This document shows positions 7,528-15,620 of a DNA stretch of 30,991 nucleotides, piece after piece (position 1 is the first letter of the stretch; the number at the start of each line of letters is the position of its first letter). The notes beneath the pieces are model-generated. The model did no database searches and was not told the origin of the DNA. It was given only the letters and a program-made list of their open reading frames with translations. The position numbers were made by a program, and so were the translations under genes. The stretch is from Vulcanimicrobiia bacterium (lineage in GTDB: Bacteria > Eremiobacterota > Eremiobacteria > Baltobacterales > Baltobacteraceae), in NCBI GenBank assembly GCA_024281135.1, contig JAMXLG010000287.1:1-30991 (forward strand). Reading direction: 5' to 3'.

Positions 7528-8143
7528 GACGCCCTCCCCTCTCGTTGATCGTCGCGGCACGGGCGCGCTCTTCGCGCTCCTGCATCTTCTTTGCAAGTGC
7601 AATTTTGCCGCGATGGATCAAGGTCTTGACGTTGCCGAGCGAGAGCCCGAGCGTACTCGCGATCGTGTGGTATTCCATGTTGTCGAAGTATCGAAGTGCC
7701 AAGACCGTCCTCGTCCGTTCCGGTAGTTCCGCGAGCGCTTCGCGCAGTTCGCGCTCGGCCTCGCGGCGCAGGATCCCGCCGGCAGGATCCGACTCTTCAG
7801 CGGGATCCGGGAGCGCGTTCTCGAGCGTTTGGTCTTCCGGCAGTTCCTGAGTGACCGGCCGTTTTAGCGACTTACCCAGGTGCGTGCGAACCACGTTTCG
7901 CGCGATTTGGTAGATCCACGTCGAGAATCTACCGAGTTGCGGGTTGAACGTGCCCAAATGCGCGTACGCCCGCAAGAACGTCTCCTGCGAGAGGTCCGAC
8001 ACATCGGCGGAGCTTCGAACGCTTGCTCCGATGAAGTTTGCGATGCCGCGTTTGTACCGGTCCACCAGCTCGGCGAAAACTTCCGTCTCGCCGTCGCGGA
8101 TGCGCCGGACTAGAGCTTCGTCGCTCTGAGCCTCGATGGCCAT
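7508..8143 (-). CDS. ECF-type RNA polymerase sigma factor
   Basis: This 211-residue sigma-70 family protein contains regions 2 and 4 only. Region 2 runs from about 20 to 85 (ELVDRYKRGIANFIGA, then DLSQETFLRAYAHL and FSTWIYQIARN). Region 4 runs from about 130 to 185 (LPERTRTVLALRYFDNMEYHTIA, then LGLSLGNVKTLIHRGK, the helix-turn-helix that reads the -35 element). There is a Pro/Glu-rich linker between them. It sits upstream of, and overlaps, a membrane anti-sigma factor and a bactofilin-like protein. It probably controls a small envelope-stress regulon that may include its own operon. The purine-rich GAGAGGG lies directly against the ATG, an unusually short spacing. Confidence 0.93.
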   Translation of the reverse strand: MAIEAQSDEALVRRIRDGETEVFAELVDRYKRGIANFIGASVRSSADVSDLSQETFLRAYAHLGTFNPQLGRFSTWIYQIARNVVRTHLGKSLKRPVTQELPEDQTLENALPDPAEESDPAGGILRREAERELREALAELPERTRTVLALRYFDNMEYHTIASTLGLSLGNVKTLIHRGKIALAKKMQEREERARAATINERGGRRALLLV

Positions 8144-8197
8144 CCCTCTCGTTTCTCGTGTCCCTCTGGCACGTGGTACTGCGGGTATCCGTGTTTG

Positions 8198-8734
8198 TTA
8201 CAGCAGGCCGAGTTCGCGCAGCGTCGGGTTCGCCGCATCTTTGGGGCTGAGCAGCGGCTCGAAGCCGGCTAACGGCCATTCAATGCTTACGTCGGGATCG
8301 TTCCACGCCACACCGATCTCAGACGAGGGATCGTATTCCGCGGTTTGCTTGTAGGCCAGGAGCGTGTTGTCTTCAAGTGCGAGGAAGCCATGCAGGCAAC
8401 CGGCCGGTATGTAAACTTGTGTGTGCGAAGCTCCATCTAATTTGATGCCGAGCCATTGGCGATACGTGGGACTGTCCTCGCGTATATCGACGATTACGTC
8501 AAACGCAGAGCCTTCGAGCACTTGTACGAGCTTTGCCATGCGGCGGTCGCCGTGCAGCCCGCGAAGCGTTCCACGCTTCGAAAGCGAGACGTTGTCCTGA
8601 ACGAACGTATTCTTGATCCCGGACCGCGCGTAGCGCGATGCTGAAAACGTTTCTTTGAAATATCCGCGATCGTCGTCAAAAACGTTTGGCCGGATGGTCA
8701 GTGCACCTGATATCGTAAGTTCTTTGACTTCCAT
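8198..8734 (-). CDS. rmlC: RmlC-like dTDP-4-dehydrorhamnose 3,5-epimerase family protein
   Basis: This 178-residue cupin matches RmlC in length and order: DDRGYFKETF (21-30), the catalytic H61 in TLRGLH (57-61), K68, H115 in PAGCLHGF, Y128 in LAYK and the D146/D148 region in WNDPD. RmlC epimerises dTDP-4-keto-6-deoxyglucose at C3 and C5. The usual LRGLHYQ-PPHAQ loop is replaced by a shorter LHGDRRMAKLV form, seen in a divergent subgroup, so a related 4-keto-sugar epimerase is also possible. It follows the beta-propeller gene by 2 bp. The forward strand carries rmlD at 11589; rmlA and rmlB are not in the window. Confidence 0.88.
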   Translation of the reverse strand: MEVKELTISGALTIRPNVFDDDRGYFKETFSASRYARSGIKNTFVQDNVSLSKRGTLRGLHGDRRMAKLVQVLEGSAFDVIVDIREDSPTYRQWLGIKLDGASHTQVYIPAGCLHGFLALEDNTLLAYKQTAEYDPSSEIGVAWNDPDVSIEWPLAGFEPLLSPKDAANPTLRELGLL

Positions 8735-8736
8735 AC

Positions 8737-10086
8737 CTACAGGACGAGTTGTTTGAGTGGTATCGCATGGAGGGTCGAGCCGTTTGCAATAAACAAAGTG
8801 TTTCCTACAATCACCGGTGCTGCCGTACTAAACGGCTGATTCTTTCCTAGAACGTTATTGACTTCGCCGGTGCTCGCGTCTACTGCGTACAGCAATCCTT
8901 CTGTGTCACCGAAGATCACTTTTCCATTCCAAAAAAGTGGGCTCATTTTTACTGGACCAGCGGTGTGAAAGCGCCATAGAATTTTGCCGTCCGCCACGCG
9001 AAAAGCAATCAACTCGTTCGTAGTGGGTACAGCCTGATAAAGTATGTGGTCGTGCACCATACCTGAGATTCCGCGTTCATTCGAACCTACAGCCGTGTAA
9101 TATCCGAGGCCGCCGACCCAACGCCACTTGCGCTTGCCTGATTTCGTATCAAACGCTTCTACGTCGTTACGTCCTATCCAACCGAGACCATTCGGTCCGT
9201 ACCAGGTGTACAATGACCCTTCACACATAACGAGGTGGTCCGCGACCGTTGGCGAGCAATCAGCATTCGGATGAGGTGCTGACCACGCGATTTTCCCACT
9301 TTCAGGTTCCACAGCGATAATATGCGACGCCTCTGGCGACAAAACGTAATCCAGTCCGTGGCTGGAAACGAGAAACGCAAGACCATCTGCGATCGCCGTC
9401 GCCGACATCGTTGTTACGCCGGGCATCGGCGTTTTCCAGATCAGGTGCCCGTCTTTGACATCTAACGCGTAGGCATGCATGTCTCCGTTTGAGAAAATCA
9501 ATTTCCCGCCAATCACTTCCGGGGTGGGCATGTCCTCGCCGACGGTGTGATACTTCCACACGGGTTTGCCGTCGGTCGCGCTTAGGGCGATAATATCGTC
9601 ACCTTTTTTAGTGCCCCAAATCGTCGTGGCTCCCGCGTCTTTGAGGACATCGTTTGTTCCAGTCCCTACGAACACAAGTCCGTTCGCTATCACTGGCGTC
9701 GACATGACGATTCTGGGTGTATCGGTCGACCAGTGGGGTCTTCCCGTAGCAATATCGATTGCCCAAACCTTTTTGCTGAAACTGTCGACAAAGATCGTAT
9801 TCCGCACGACGGCAAGGCTTCCATTGACCTTTCCCTTCGTGTCAAAGGACCATGTCGCAGAAAGTGATCCGGGGAAGACTGCGTTATTTCCGTCGTTCTC
9901 TTGGTAATTCGTCCAGGTTGACGGTGTCCAATAATCTCCTTTTGGGCTCGTGCCGTGAAACTTGCCGGTTGGCCTAATTGCCACACTGGGTCGAGGCGAA
10001 GCCGGTGGCTGCGCTTGAGTTTCACGCGAACAGTTTGACAGCACGAGGGCAGCCAACATCGCAAAGACCACGCGTAGTTTCTGCAT
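8737..10086 (-). CDS. PQQ-like beta-propeller repeat lipoprotein (BamB-type)
   Basis: The protein has 449 residues from ATG 10086, which is preceded by GGAAGG; the TTG directly before it is a less likely start. The N-terminus is a signal peptide ending in a probable lipobox (LVLSNC, with an unusual Asn before the Cys). After a Pro-rich linker come at least six PQQ_2/WD-like blades with the recurring pattern 'G-lvf-g..dg.lyAld..tGk..W', for example KVWAIDIATGRPHW, HAYALDVKDGHLIWK and LLYAVDASTGEVN. No dehydrogenase catalytic residues are evident, so a scaffold or outer-membrane assembly role is more likely than an alcohol dehydrogenase. It shares a divergent promoter region with a flippase gene and is coupled to rmlC, so it may serve polysaccharide export. 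Confidence 0.8.
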   Translation of the reverse strand: MQKLRVVFAMLAALVLSNCSRETQAQPPASPRPSVAIRPTGKFHGTSPKGDYWTPSTWTNYQENDGNNAVFPGSLSATWSFDTKGKVNGSLAVVRNTIFVDSFSKKVWAIDIATGRPHWSTDTPRIVMSTPVIANGLVFVGTGTNDVLKDAGATTIWGTKKGDDIIALSATDGKPVWKYHTVGEDMPTPEVIGGKLIFSNGDMHAYALDVKDGHLIWKTPMPGVTTMSATAIADGLAFLVSSHGLDYVLSPEASHIIAVEPESGKIAWSAPHPNADCSPTVADHLVMCEGSLYTWYGPNGLGWIGRNDVEAFDTKSGKRKWRWVGGLGYYTAVGSNERGISGMVHDHILYQAVPTTNELIAFRVADGKILWRFHTAGPVKMSPLFWNGKVIFGDTEGLLYAVDASTGEVNNVLGKNQPFSTAAPVIVGNTLFIANGSTLHAIPLKQLVL

Positions 10087-10097
10087 CAACCTTCCAC

Positions 10098-10118
10098 TAT
10101 GTTAGGTGTATGTTAGGT
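10098..10118. promoter_or_regulatory. Tandem direct repeat in the divergent promoter region
   Basis: TATGTTAGGT occurs twice with an 11-bp period (10098-10107 and 10109-10118), just upstream of the minus-strand beta-propeller gene. Two identical sites one helical turn apart would suit a dimeric regulator. They could equally be a chance duplication. No -10/-35 pair stands out beside them. Confidence 0.3.
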
Positions 10119-10320
10119 CGCGCCGCGAATTCCCATTGACTCAGCACGAGCGACAGATTTTAGCCCGCATGCTTGAGAAGGCGCTGATTGCTGCGGCTGC
10201 CCAAAGGGTGGCCCTGCGCCTTTGGCCAGAGCCCCAGGAACGCAGAGGTCGCGTTTCGTGCCTGAACACGACTGTAGTTTTGCGGGGACTAATGGGCAGA
10301 TTCGTCGTAGCCTGCCGCAG

Positions 10321-11592
10321 ATGACGGCTAACGGCACTGCGACTACATTTTCCACCAGGGCGATAGTGAATGCCGGCGCGCTGGTGTTCGCAGGCTCAAT
10401 GCTTTTGAGCGTCGGCGGTTTCGTCTTTCACGCAATCGCCAGCCGAAAACTCGGTGTAGCGGATTATGGCGCGTTATACGCGCTTATCTCCCTGTACACG
10501 ATCGGCGTCATCCCCGTGACGCTGTTTGCCCCAGTTGTAACGAAGTATGCTGCGGAGTTCTCAGCACTGCACGACGACTCTCACGTGCGGGGACTGATTA
10601 ACTTCATACTCGTAGCGTTCGGATTGTTTGGTTTGTGCTACATCGCACTCTCCGCTTTATTTGCTACCCCGATCGGCGACTTCTTGCGGGTTCCAGGATG
10701 GGAGATTCCGATCGTCGGCGTGATGGCAGCTATCGGCACACTATCCGCTACCTTGCGTTCGATCGGCCAAGGCGTGCATGACTATCTTGCCTTCGGCTTG
10801 TCCATGGCAGTAGAGGGCATAGGAAAGGTCGGCGTACTGTTGGCGTTTGTTGTGACGGGTCTCACGTTATTTCGCGGTACGCTATCGTTTGCTGGAGGTA
10901 TGCTTTTTGGTGCCGTGTTGATTTTTGCGGCCCTCGCGCGTCGATATTCTCGCATAGCGTCTTCGCCGGTTGTATTAGACTGGCGACGGATACTCGGGAC
11001 TACGGCCGCTGCCGCATCCCTCACGTTGACCACAACATTCATCGGATTTGGCGATGTGCTCATCGTCAAGCATGCATTCCCGGCACACGAAGCCGGACTT
11101 TATTCCGCAGCTTCGCTCTGTGCAAAGATCTTATTGTATTTTGTCGGTTTCGTTCCGACGATTTTGATCCCCCAGGCAACGCACCGTCACGCTCGAGGAG
11201 AGCGTACGCGCCGGACCCTCTTGGCGGCGTGCGTCTTCGTTGCAGGCGTCTCCCTCATAGGTGTCTTCGCGTATCAGGTTCTGGGAGGATTCGTTCTTCA
11301 CACGCTAGTCGGTAGAGCCTTCGATGAGGCGCTTCCGCTGCTCCCGACCTACGCTGCTGCAATGGCATTGCTCGCACTGACCAATACGCTGGGAGCATAT
11401 GCACTTGCTACGCATCGGCTGGCTTTCGTCGTCCCGCTCGTTCTGGCGACGCTCGGAACACTCGGGCTCATTGCGTTCGCCCATCCATCACTCGCAGCGG
11501 TTACGAATGAGTTGCTGCTCGGAAATTTTGTCATGTTTGCGGCGCTGGGCGTTCCCCTGGGTATCCAGGGCCTACAACATCTTCGTCAATGA
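10321..11592 (+). CDS. Wzx-like oligosaccharide flippase / polysaccharide biosynthesis membrane protein
   Basis: From ATG 10321 the protein has 423 residues; the frame remains open upstream to 10222, but that part lacks recognisable sequence. It has about 12 hydrophobic segments from AGALVFAGSMLLSVGGFVFHAIA through MALLALTNTLGAYALA to the C-terminus. The first ends in SRKLGVADYGALYALIS, the typical Wzx/MOP-superfamily signature. It should flip lipid-linked glycan repeat units across the cytoplasmic membrane. The stop overlaps the rmlD start (ATGA), linking it to deoxysugar synthesis. I see no good Shine-Dalgarno at 10321, so the true start is uncertain. The 230 bp upstream hold the direct repeat at 10098, a weak TTGACT/TTTAGC promoter-like pair (10136-10164) and a 7-bp hairpin (10201-10225). 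Confidence 0.83.
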   Translation: MTANGTATTFSTRAIVNAGALVFAGSMLLSVGGFVFHAIASRKLGVADYGALYALISLYTIGVIPVTLFAPVVTKYAAEFSALHDDSHVRGLINFILVAFGLFGLCYIALSALFATPIGDFLRVPGWEIPIVGVMAAIGTLSATLRSIGQGVHDYLAFGLSMAVEGIGKVGVLLAFVVTGLTLFRGTLSFAGGMLFGAVLIFAALARRYSRIASSPVVLDWRRILGTTAAAASLTLTTTFIGFGDVLIVKHAFPAHEAGLYSAASLCAKILLYFVGFVPTILIPQATHRHARGERTRRTLLAACVFVAGVSLIGVFAYQVLGGFVLHTLVGRAFDEALPLLPTYAAAMALLALTNTLGAYALATHRLAFVVPLVLATLGTLGLIAFAHPSLAAVTNELLLGNFVMFAALGVPLGIQGLQHLRQ

Positions 11593-12437
11593 ACGTTCTC
11601 CTTTTAGGCGGCTCCGGCCAACTTGGGCGCGAGATACTAGCACGATGGAAAGAAGACGCGATTACGGCGCCCTCGCACGCTGACCTCGATCTCGGCGCGT
11701 GGGATCGATCGCAAATGTGGATCGAGAAGATCCGTCCCGACATTATCGTTAACTGCGCCGCGTTTCACAACGTCGATCTGTGTGAGACGCAAGCTTCGGA
11801 GGCCTTTCGCATCAATGCGATCGCCGTCGACAAGTGGGCGGAGGCGTGCGTACCGGCCGGCATCGATTTCCTGACCATTAGCACCGACTACGTCTTCGAC
11901 GGCGAGACGAATCAACCGTACACCGAAGACGATTGCGACCGCCCGATTTCGGTCTACGGTGCATCGAAACGCGCGGGAGAGTCGCTCGTGTTACGGCGTG
12001 ACATGAAAGCGTTCATCGTTCGTACGTGCGGCGTATACGGGATCTTTGCGTCGCAGTCGAAGGGCACGTTCATCGACCGAATCATCAAACAGGCAAGAGC
12101 CGGCGAAGTAATTCGCGTTGTGAATGACGTGGTCGCATCTCCTACATATGCTGGCCACCTCGCGCAAGCGCTTCGCAAGCTCGTCGACACGCGCAAATAC
12201 GGTTTGTATCATGCATGCAACGTTGGTCCGGTCTCGTGGTACGACTTTGCGGTCAAAGCGCTGGAACTCGCTGGCATCGAATATCCGATCGAGTCGATCA
12301 GCGCGCGAGAATGGAAAGCGGCAGCGCGCCGGCCGGTGTACTCTGCGCTCGCAAACGCGAGGCTTGATCTGCTCGGGATCAGGCTACCTCCGTGGGATGC
12401 CGGCATCGCATCGTATCTGAGCGATAAGGCCTCTTAA
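11589..12437 (+). CDS. rmlD: dTDP-4-dehydrorhamnose reductase
   Basis: The 282-residue short-chain dehydrogenase has an N-terminal GGSGQLG NAD(P) motif (7-13), STDYVFDG (98-105), the catalytic pair Y123 and K127 in VYGASK, and the RTCGVYG strand. These are the RmlD/RfbD signatures. It reduces dTDP-4-keto-L-rhamnose to dTDP-L-rhamnose with NADPH. It overlaps the flippase by 4 bp. Its pathway partner rmlC lies 3 kb away on the other strand, on the far side of the divergent beta-propeller/flippase promoter. Confidence 0.92.
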   Translation: MNVLLLGGSGQLGREILARWKEDAITAPSHADLDLGAWDRSQMWIEKIRPDIIVNCAAFHNVDLCETQASEAFRINAIAVDKWAEACVPAGIDFLTISTDYVFDGETNQPYTEDDCDRPISVYGASKRAGESLVLRRDMKAFIVRTCGVYGIFASQSKGTFIDRIIKQARAGEVIRVVNDVVASPTYAGHLAQALRKLVDTRKYGLYHACNVGPVSWYDFAVKALELAGIEYPIESISAREWKAAARRPVYSALANARLDLLGIRLPPWDAGIASYLSDKAS

Positions 12438-12486
12438 GGAAAGGGATGCCGCCACCCGATAGCACGTCTATGGCGGTGAGTCGCGC

Positions 12487-13254
12487 GTGAACGCGGTTGC
12501 ATATATCGTTGCCGGTTTCTTGATCGGAGCGCTGATCGCGTATTCGGGCGTCGGAGCCGGCGCGCTATTGACGCCGATGCTGGTGTTTTCAGGGATCCCC
12601 TCGTCGACTGCAATCGGGTCGGACCTGCTCTTCGCGCTGGTCACAAAGATCGTCGCGCTCTTTGCACATGTTCGCGCAAAAACGATCGATTGGGACTTGC
12701 TCAAAGTATTGGCTCCGGGTGGATTCTTCGGCGCAATCGCGGGACTTGTATTAACCGACGTGTTGCACGTTCGGCTTACTCATTCGGAAACCGATCGCGC
12801 GCTGCGGATTCTTCTGGGCATCGCACTCGTCATTGCAGCGACGGCCATTGCGATTCGTCCGTTCCTGCGTCGCGGAGTCGCGGCTCCGCCAGTTCGCCCA
12901 CGCAAACGGTTAGCGATGTTGGGCTTTTTCGTCGGTCTGATGGTAAGTCTGACGTCGATCGGCGCGGGATCGCTGATGCTGCCGCTGCTGCTAATCGCGA
13001 TGCCCGGGTTGGCGCTCACGCGCTTGGTCGGCACGGATATTGCGTTTGCGGTCGTCTTGCTTGCCCCGTCACTGCTTGGCCACGCTGCGCTCGGCGACGT
13101 TAATCCCAAGCTTTCGGGGCTGCTATTACTCGGAGCCATCCCCGGCGTCGTCCTGGGCGCTCGCATCCATATTCGCGTGCCGGACGCGCTCTTTCGGTTC
13201 GGCATGGCTGCGATTCTAACAACCGTCGGCCTCTTCATGATCGCCCCTCTTTAA
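12487..13254 (+). CDS. TauE/SafE family membrane permease (putative anion/organosulfonate exporter)
   Basis: The 255-residue protein has about eight hydrophobic helices in two homologous halves. The family motif GxGxGxLLTPxL appears as GVGAGALLTPML near residue 22, and its counterpart SIGAGSLMLPLLL lies near 157. TauE/SafE proteins move sulfite, sulfoacetate or other small organic anions across the cytoplasmic membrane; the substrate here is unknown. Start GTG 12487 follows GGTGAG by about 6 nt. It lies 50 bp after rmlD and 36 bp before kamD, so it may be co-transcribed with the aminomutase genes; a role in amino-acid-derived anion transport is speculation. Confidence 0.85.
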   Translation: MNAVAYIVAGFLIGALIAYSGVGAGALLTPMLVFSGIPSSTAIGSDLLFALVTKIVALFAHVRAKTIDWDLLKVLAPGGFFGAIAGLVLTDVLHVRLTHSETDRALRILLGIALVIAATAIAIRPFLRRGVAAPPVRPRKRLAMLGFFVGLMVSLTSIGAGSLMLPLLLIAMPGLALTRLVGTDIAFAVVLLAPSLLGHAALGDVNPKLSGLLLLGAIPGVVLGARIHIRVPDALFRFGMAAILTTVGLFMIAPL

Positions 13255-13290
13255 GGAAAACAGGCTCGTCGCCCTTAAGATAGGCGGGCT

Positions 13291-14868
13291 ATGGAACTCC
13301 GTCTCGATTCGGCTATCGTCGGGCGCTGCCGCGAACTCGCTGCGTCCATCGTGGACCCTGTAAGCTCATTTATCGCCGATCACTCGACCGTCGCGGTCGA
13401 GCGCTCGGTTCTTCGCTTGCTGGGTGTTGACGGCGTCGGTCCTGACGAAGTTCCGATTCCGAACATGATCGTGGACAGTCTGAGTGCGCACGACCGCCAA
13501 GCGGGTGTCGCTCTTGCCTTCGGCCGCGCTTTGGCGGAGACCGGTCTCGAGCCGCGACAGCTCGGCGATGCACTCGCCGCAGGTACGCACACGCTGAGCG
13601 ATTTCGCGAATGTTCCGGAAGCTGCGGCGCGCGGCGCGCTTGCTCCGTACGTAAATGCGGCGCTCGATCGCATACGTGAGCGACGCGTGGAACGCGACGA
13701 ACGGCTTGCGCGTCTTCCGCAATTGCCGCCGCCGTTGCTCTACGTCATCGTTGCAAGCGGCAACATCTACGAAGACCGGACAGCCGCCGTTGCCGCAGCC
13801 GAAGCAGGCGCGCAGATCATTGCGGTGATCCGCTCGACGGGACAGTCGCTACTGGATTTCGTTCCGTTCGGTCCCACGACCGAAGGGTTCGGTGGCACCT
13901 ACGCGACGCAGGCAAACTTCAACATCATGCGCGAGGCGCTCGACGGTATTTCCGAGCGCGAAGGCCGCTATGTCATGCTCACCAATTACGCGAGCGGATT
14001 GTGCATGCCTGAGATTGCGACGATGGCGGCGCTCGAACGGCTAGATATGTTGCTGAATGATTCGATGTACGGGATTCTTTTCCGCGACATCAATATGAAG
14101 CGGACGTTCATCGATCAACATTTCAGCCGCATGCTCAACGCCCATTCCGGCATCATCATTAACACCGGCGAGGACAACTATCTCACGACAGCCGATGCCG
14201 TCGAACAAGCACCGGCCGTGCTGGCATCGCAGTTCATCAACGAAGAATTCGCACGTCGCGCCGGCATGCCGGACGAACAGATCGGCTTGGGCGATGCGTA
14301 CGAAATCAACCCCGACCTGCAAGATGGATTCTTATACCAGGTTGCGCAGGCGCAGCTTGCACGTCAGATCTTCCCGAAAGCGCCGCTGAAGTACATGCCG
14401 CCCACCAAGCATATGACCGGAGATATCTTCAAAGGTCACTTGATCGACGCGATGTTCAATCTCACGTCGGTCATGACGAAGCAGACCATTCATCTCTGCG
14501 GCATGTTGACCGAAGCGATCCACACGCCGTTCCTCGGCGACCGTACGCTCTCAATTGAAAATGCGAACTACATCATGAACACCGCGCGTCATTTCGGCGA
14601 CGAGATTACGTTCAAGCAGGACGGCATCATCGAGCGCCGCGCGCAAGCGGTGCTTTCCGACTGCGAGGACTTGCTGCACCGCGTCTCCGATATGGGGTTG
14701 ATGAATGCGATCGAGGCGGCGGTGTTCGCCGACGTTTCCCGTTCGCCCGACGGCGGTCGTGGCTTCGAAGGCGTCTTCGAACGCAACGAGCGGTATTGGA
14801 ATCCTTTTGAAGAGGCATTGTCCTCGGCGCCCCTTCGACAAGCTCAGGGTGACACGGTGACCGCATGA
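13291..14868 (+). CDS. kamD: Lysine 5,6-aminomutase alpha subunit
   Basis: This 525-residue protein matches the alpha (KamD) subunit in length and sequence: VDPVSSFIADHSTVAVERSVLRLLG at the N-terminus, YVIVASGNIYEDRTAA, MLTNYASGLCMPEIA, MYGILFRDINMKRTF, and PPTKHMTGDIFKGHLIDAMFNL. With KamE it forms an adenosylcobalamin- and PLP-dependent radical enzyme that moves the terminal amino group of D-lysine or beta-lysine from C6 to C5. This subunit forms the TIM barrel that holds PLP and the substrate. The last ~14 residues (from APLRQAQGD) are encoded by a 22-bp dispersed repeat, so the native C-terminus probably ended shortly after WNPFEEAL. The stop overlaps kamE by 4 bp. Confidence 0.93.
   Translation: MELRLDSAIVGRCRELAASIVDPVSSFIADHSTVAVERSVLRLLGVDGVGPDEVPIPNMIVDSLSAHDRQAGVALAFGRALAETGLEPRQLGDALAAGTHTLSDFANVPEAAARGALAPYVNAALDRIRERRVERDERLARLPQLPPPLLYVIVASGNIYEDRTAAVAAAEAGAQIIAVIRSTGQSLLDFVPFGPTTEGFGGTYATQANFNIMREALDGISEREGRYVMLTNYASGLCMPEIATMAALERLDMLLNDSMYGILFRDINMKRTFIDQHFSRMLNAHSGIIINTGEDNYLTTADAVEQAPAVLASQFINEEFARRAGMPDEQIGLGDAYEINPDLQDGFLYQVAQAQLARQIFPKAPLKYMPPTKHMTGDIFKGHLIDAMFNLTSVMTKQTIHLCGMLTEAIHTPFLGDRTLSIENANYIMNTARHFGDEITFKQDGIIERRAQAVLSDCEDLLHRVSDMGLMNAIEAAVFADVSRSPDGGRGFEGVFERNERYWNPFEEALSSAPLRQAQGDTVTA
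14832..14853 (+). repeat. 22-bp dispersed repeat, copy 2, inside the 3' end of kamD
   Basis: The sequence reads CCTTCGACAAGCTCAGG then GTGAC and differs from the copy at 4863-4884 at two positions. It lies in frame at the end of kamD, encoding LRQAQGD, and stops 11 bp before the kamE ATG at 14865. GGTGAC at its right edge, echoed by GGTGACC just after it, is the only purine-rich stretch available as a kamE ribosome-binding site. Confidence 0.8.
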
Positions 14869-15611
14869 CGCAGATCGTCAAGCCGTACGGCGATACGATG
14901 AACGACGGCAAGGTCCAGTTCTCGTTTACGCTGCCGGTGGAATGGAGCGAAGCTGCCGACGAAGCCGCGCGGCAACTCGCAACAAAGATGGGATTCACGG
15001 ACGTGCAAGTCGTCGAAGGCCGCAAAATTGCGAAGGGCTTCTCATTCTTCGTGCTCTACGGCAGCACGACGCAAAGCATCGACTTCTCGACGATCAAGGC
15101 GCCGTCGGTGAAAAGCCATACGATGTCTATGGAAGAGATCGATGCCTTCGTGCACGAGCGTCTCGGCCGCAAGATCCGCATCGCGGGCGCCTGTATTGGT
15201 ACTGATGCGCATACGGTCGGGATCGACGCAATCCTCAATATGAAAGGTTACAAAGGTGACTACGGTCTCGAACGTTATCACTCGTTCGAAACGTTCAATC
15301 TCGGTAGTCAAATCGCCGTCGAAGATTTCGTCAAGTTCGCGAAGGAGCACGCCGTTGACGCACTGCTCGCATCGCAGGTCGTGACGCAAAAGGGCAGCGA
15401 CATTAAAAACTTCACCGCGCTTGCGGAATTGCTCGAAGCAGAAGCGTTGCGCGATAAAGTGATTCTTATCTGCGGGGGCCCGCGTGTCACGAATTTGATG
15501 GCAAGCGAACTTGGTTACGACGCCGGGTTCGGACGCGGTACGGTTCCGAGCGAAGTTGCTGCATTTGTTGCGACGACGCTTGCGGGACGCGTGACGGCCG
15601 GTAGCCAATAA
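14865..15611 (+). CDS. kamE: Lysine 5,6-aminomutase beta subunit (cobalamin-binding)
   Basis: The 248-residue subunit carries a Rossmann-like B12 domain. DAHTVG (114-119) is the DxHxxG motif whose H116 should be the lower cobalt ligand; SQVVTQKG and ICGGPR supply the later S and GG loops. K127 in NMKG lies 11 residues after H116, the spacing between the cobalt-binding His133 and PLP-binding Lys144 in the Clostridium sticklandii enzyme, so the active-site lysine is present. The N-terminal ~95 residues form the dimerisation domain (LPVEWSEAADEAA...). The enzyme converts lysine or beta-lysine to a 5-amino product on the fermentative lysine route. No kamA, kdd, kce or kal is in the window. Confidence 0.94.
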   Translation: MTQIVKPYGDTMNDGKVQFSFTLPVEWSEAADEAARQLATKMGFTDVQVVEGRKIAKGFSFFVLYGSTTQSIDFSTIKAPSVKSHTMSMEEIDAFVHERLGRKIRIAGACIGTDAHTVGIDAILNMKGYKGDYGLERYHSFETFNLGSQIAVEDFVKFAKEHAVDALLASQVVTQKGSDIKNFTALAELLEAEALRDKVILICGGPRVTNLMASELGYDAGFGRGTVPSEVAAFVATTLAGRVTAGSQ

Positions 15612-15620
15612 CCGGGCACG

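Noticed and set aside
10222..10320. N-terminal extension of the flippase from TTG 10222
   Set aside because: The 33 extra residues resemble no flippase N-terminus, contain a hairpin-forming region and precede a normal ATG followed by a typical first Wzx helix.
4863..14853. The two 22-bp repeats as CRISPR repeats or att sites flanking an island
   Set aside because: They lie ~10 kb apart, are single units at gene junctions without spacers, and no integrase or cas gene lies nearby. A dispersed short-repeat family explains them better.
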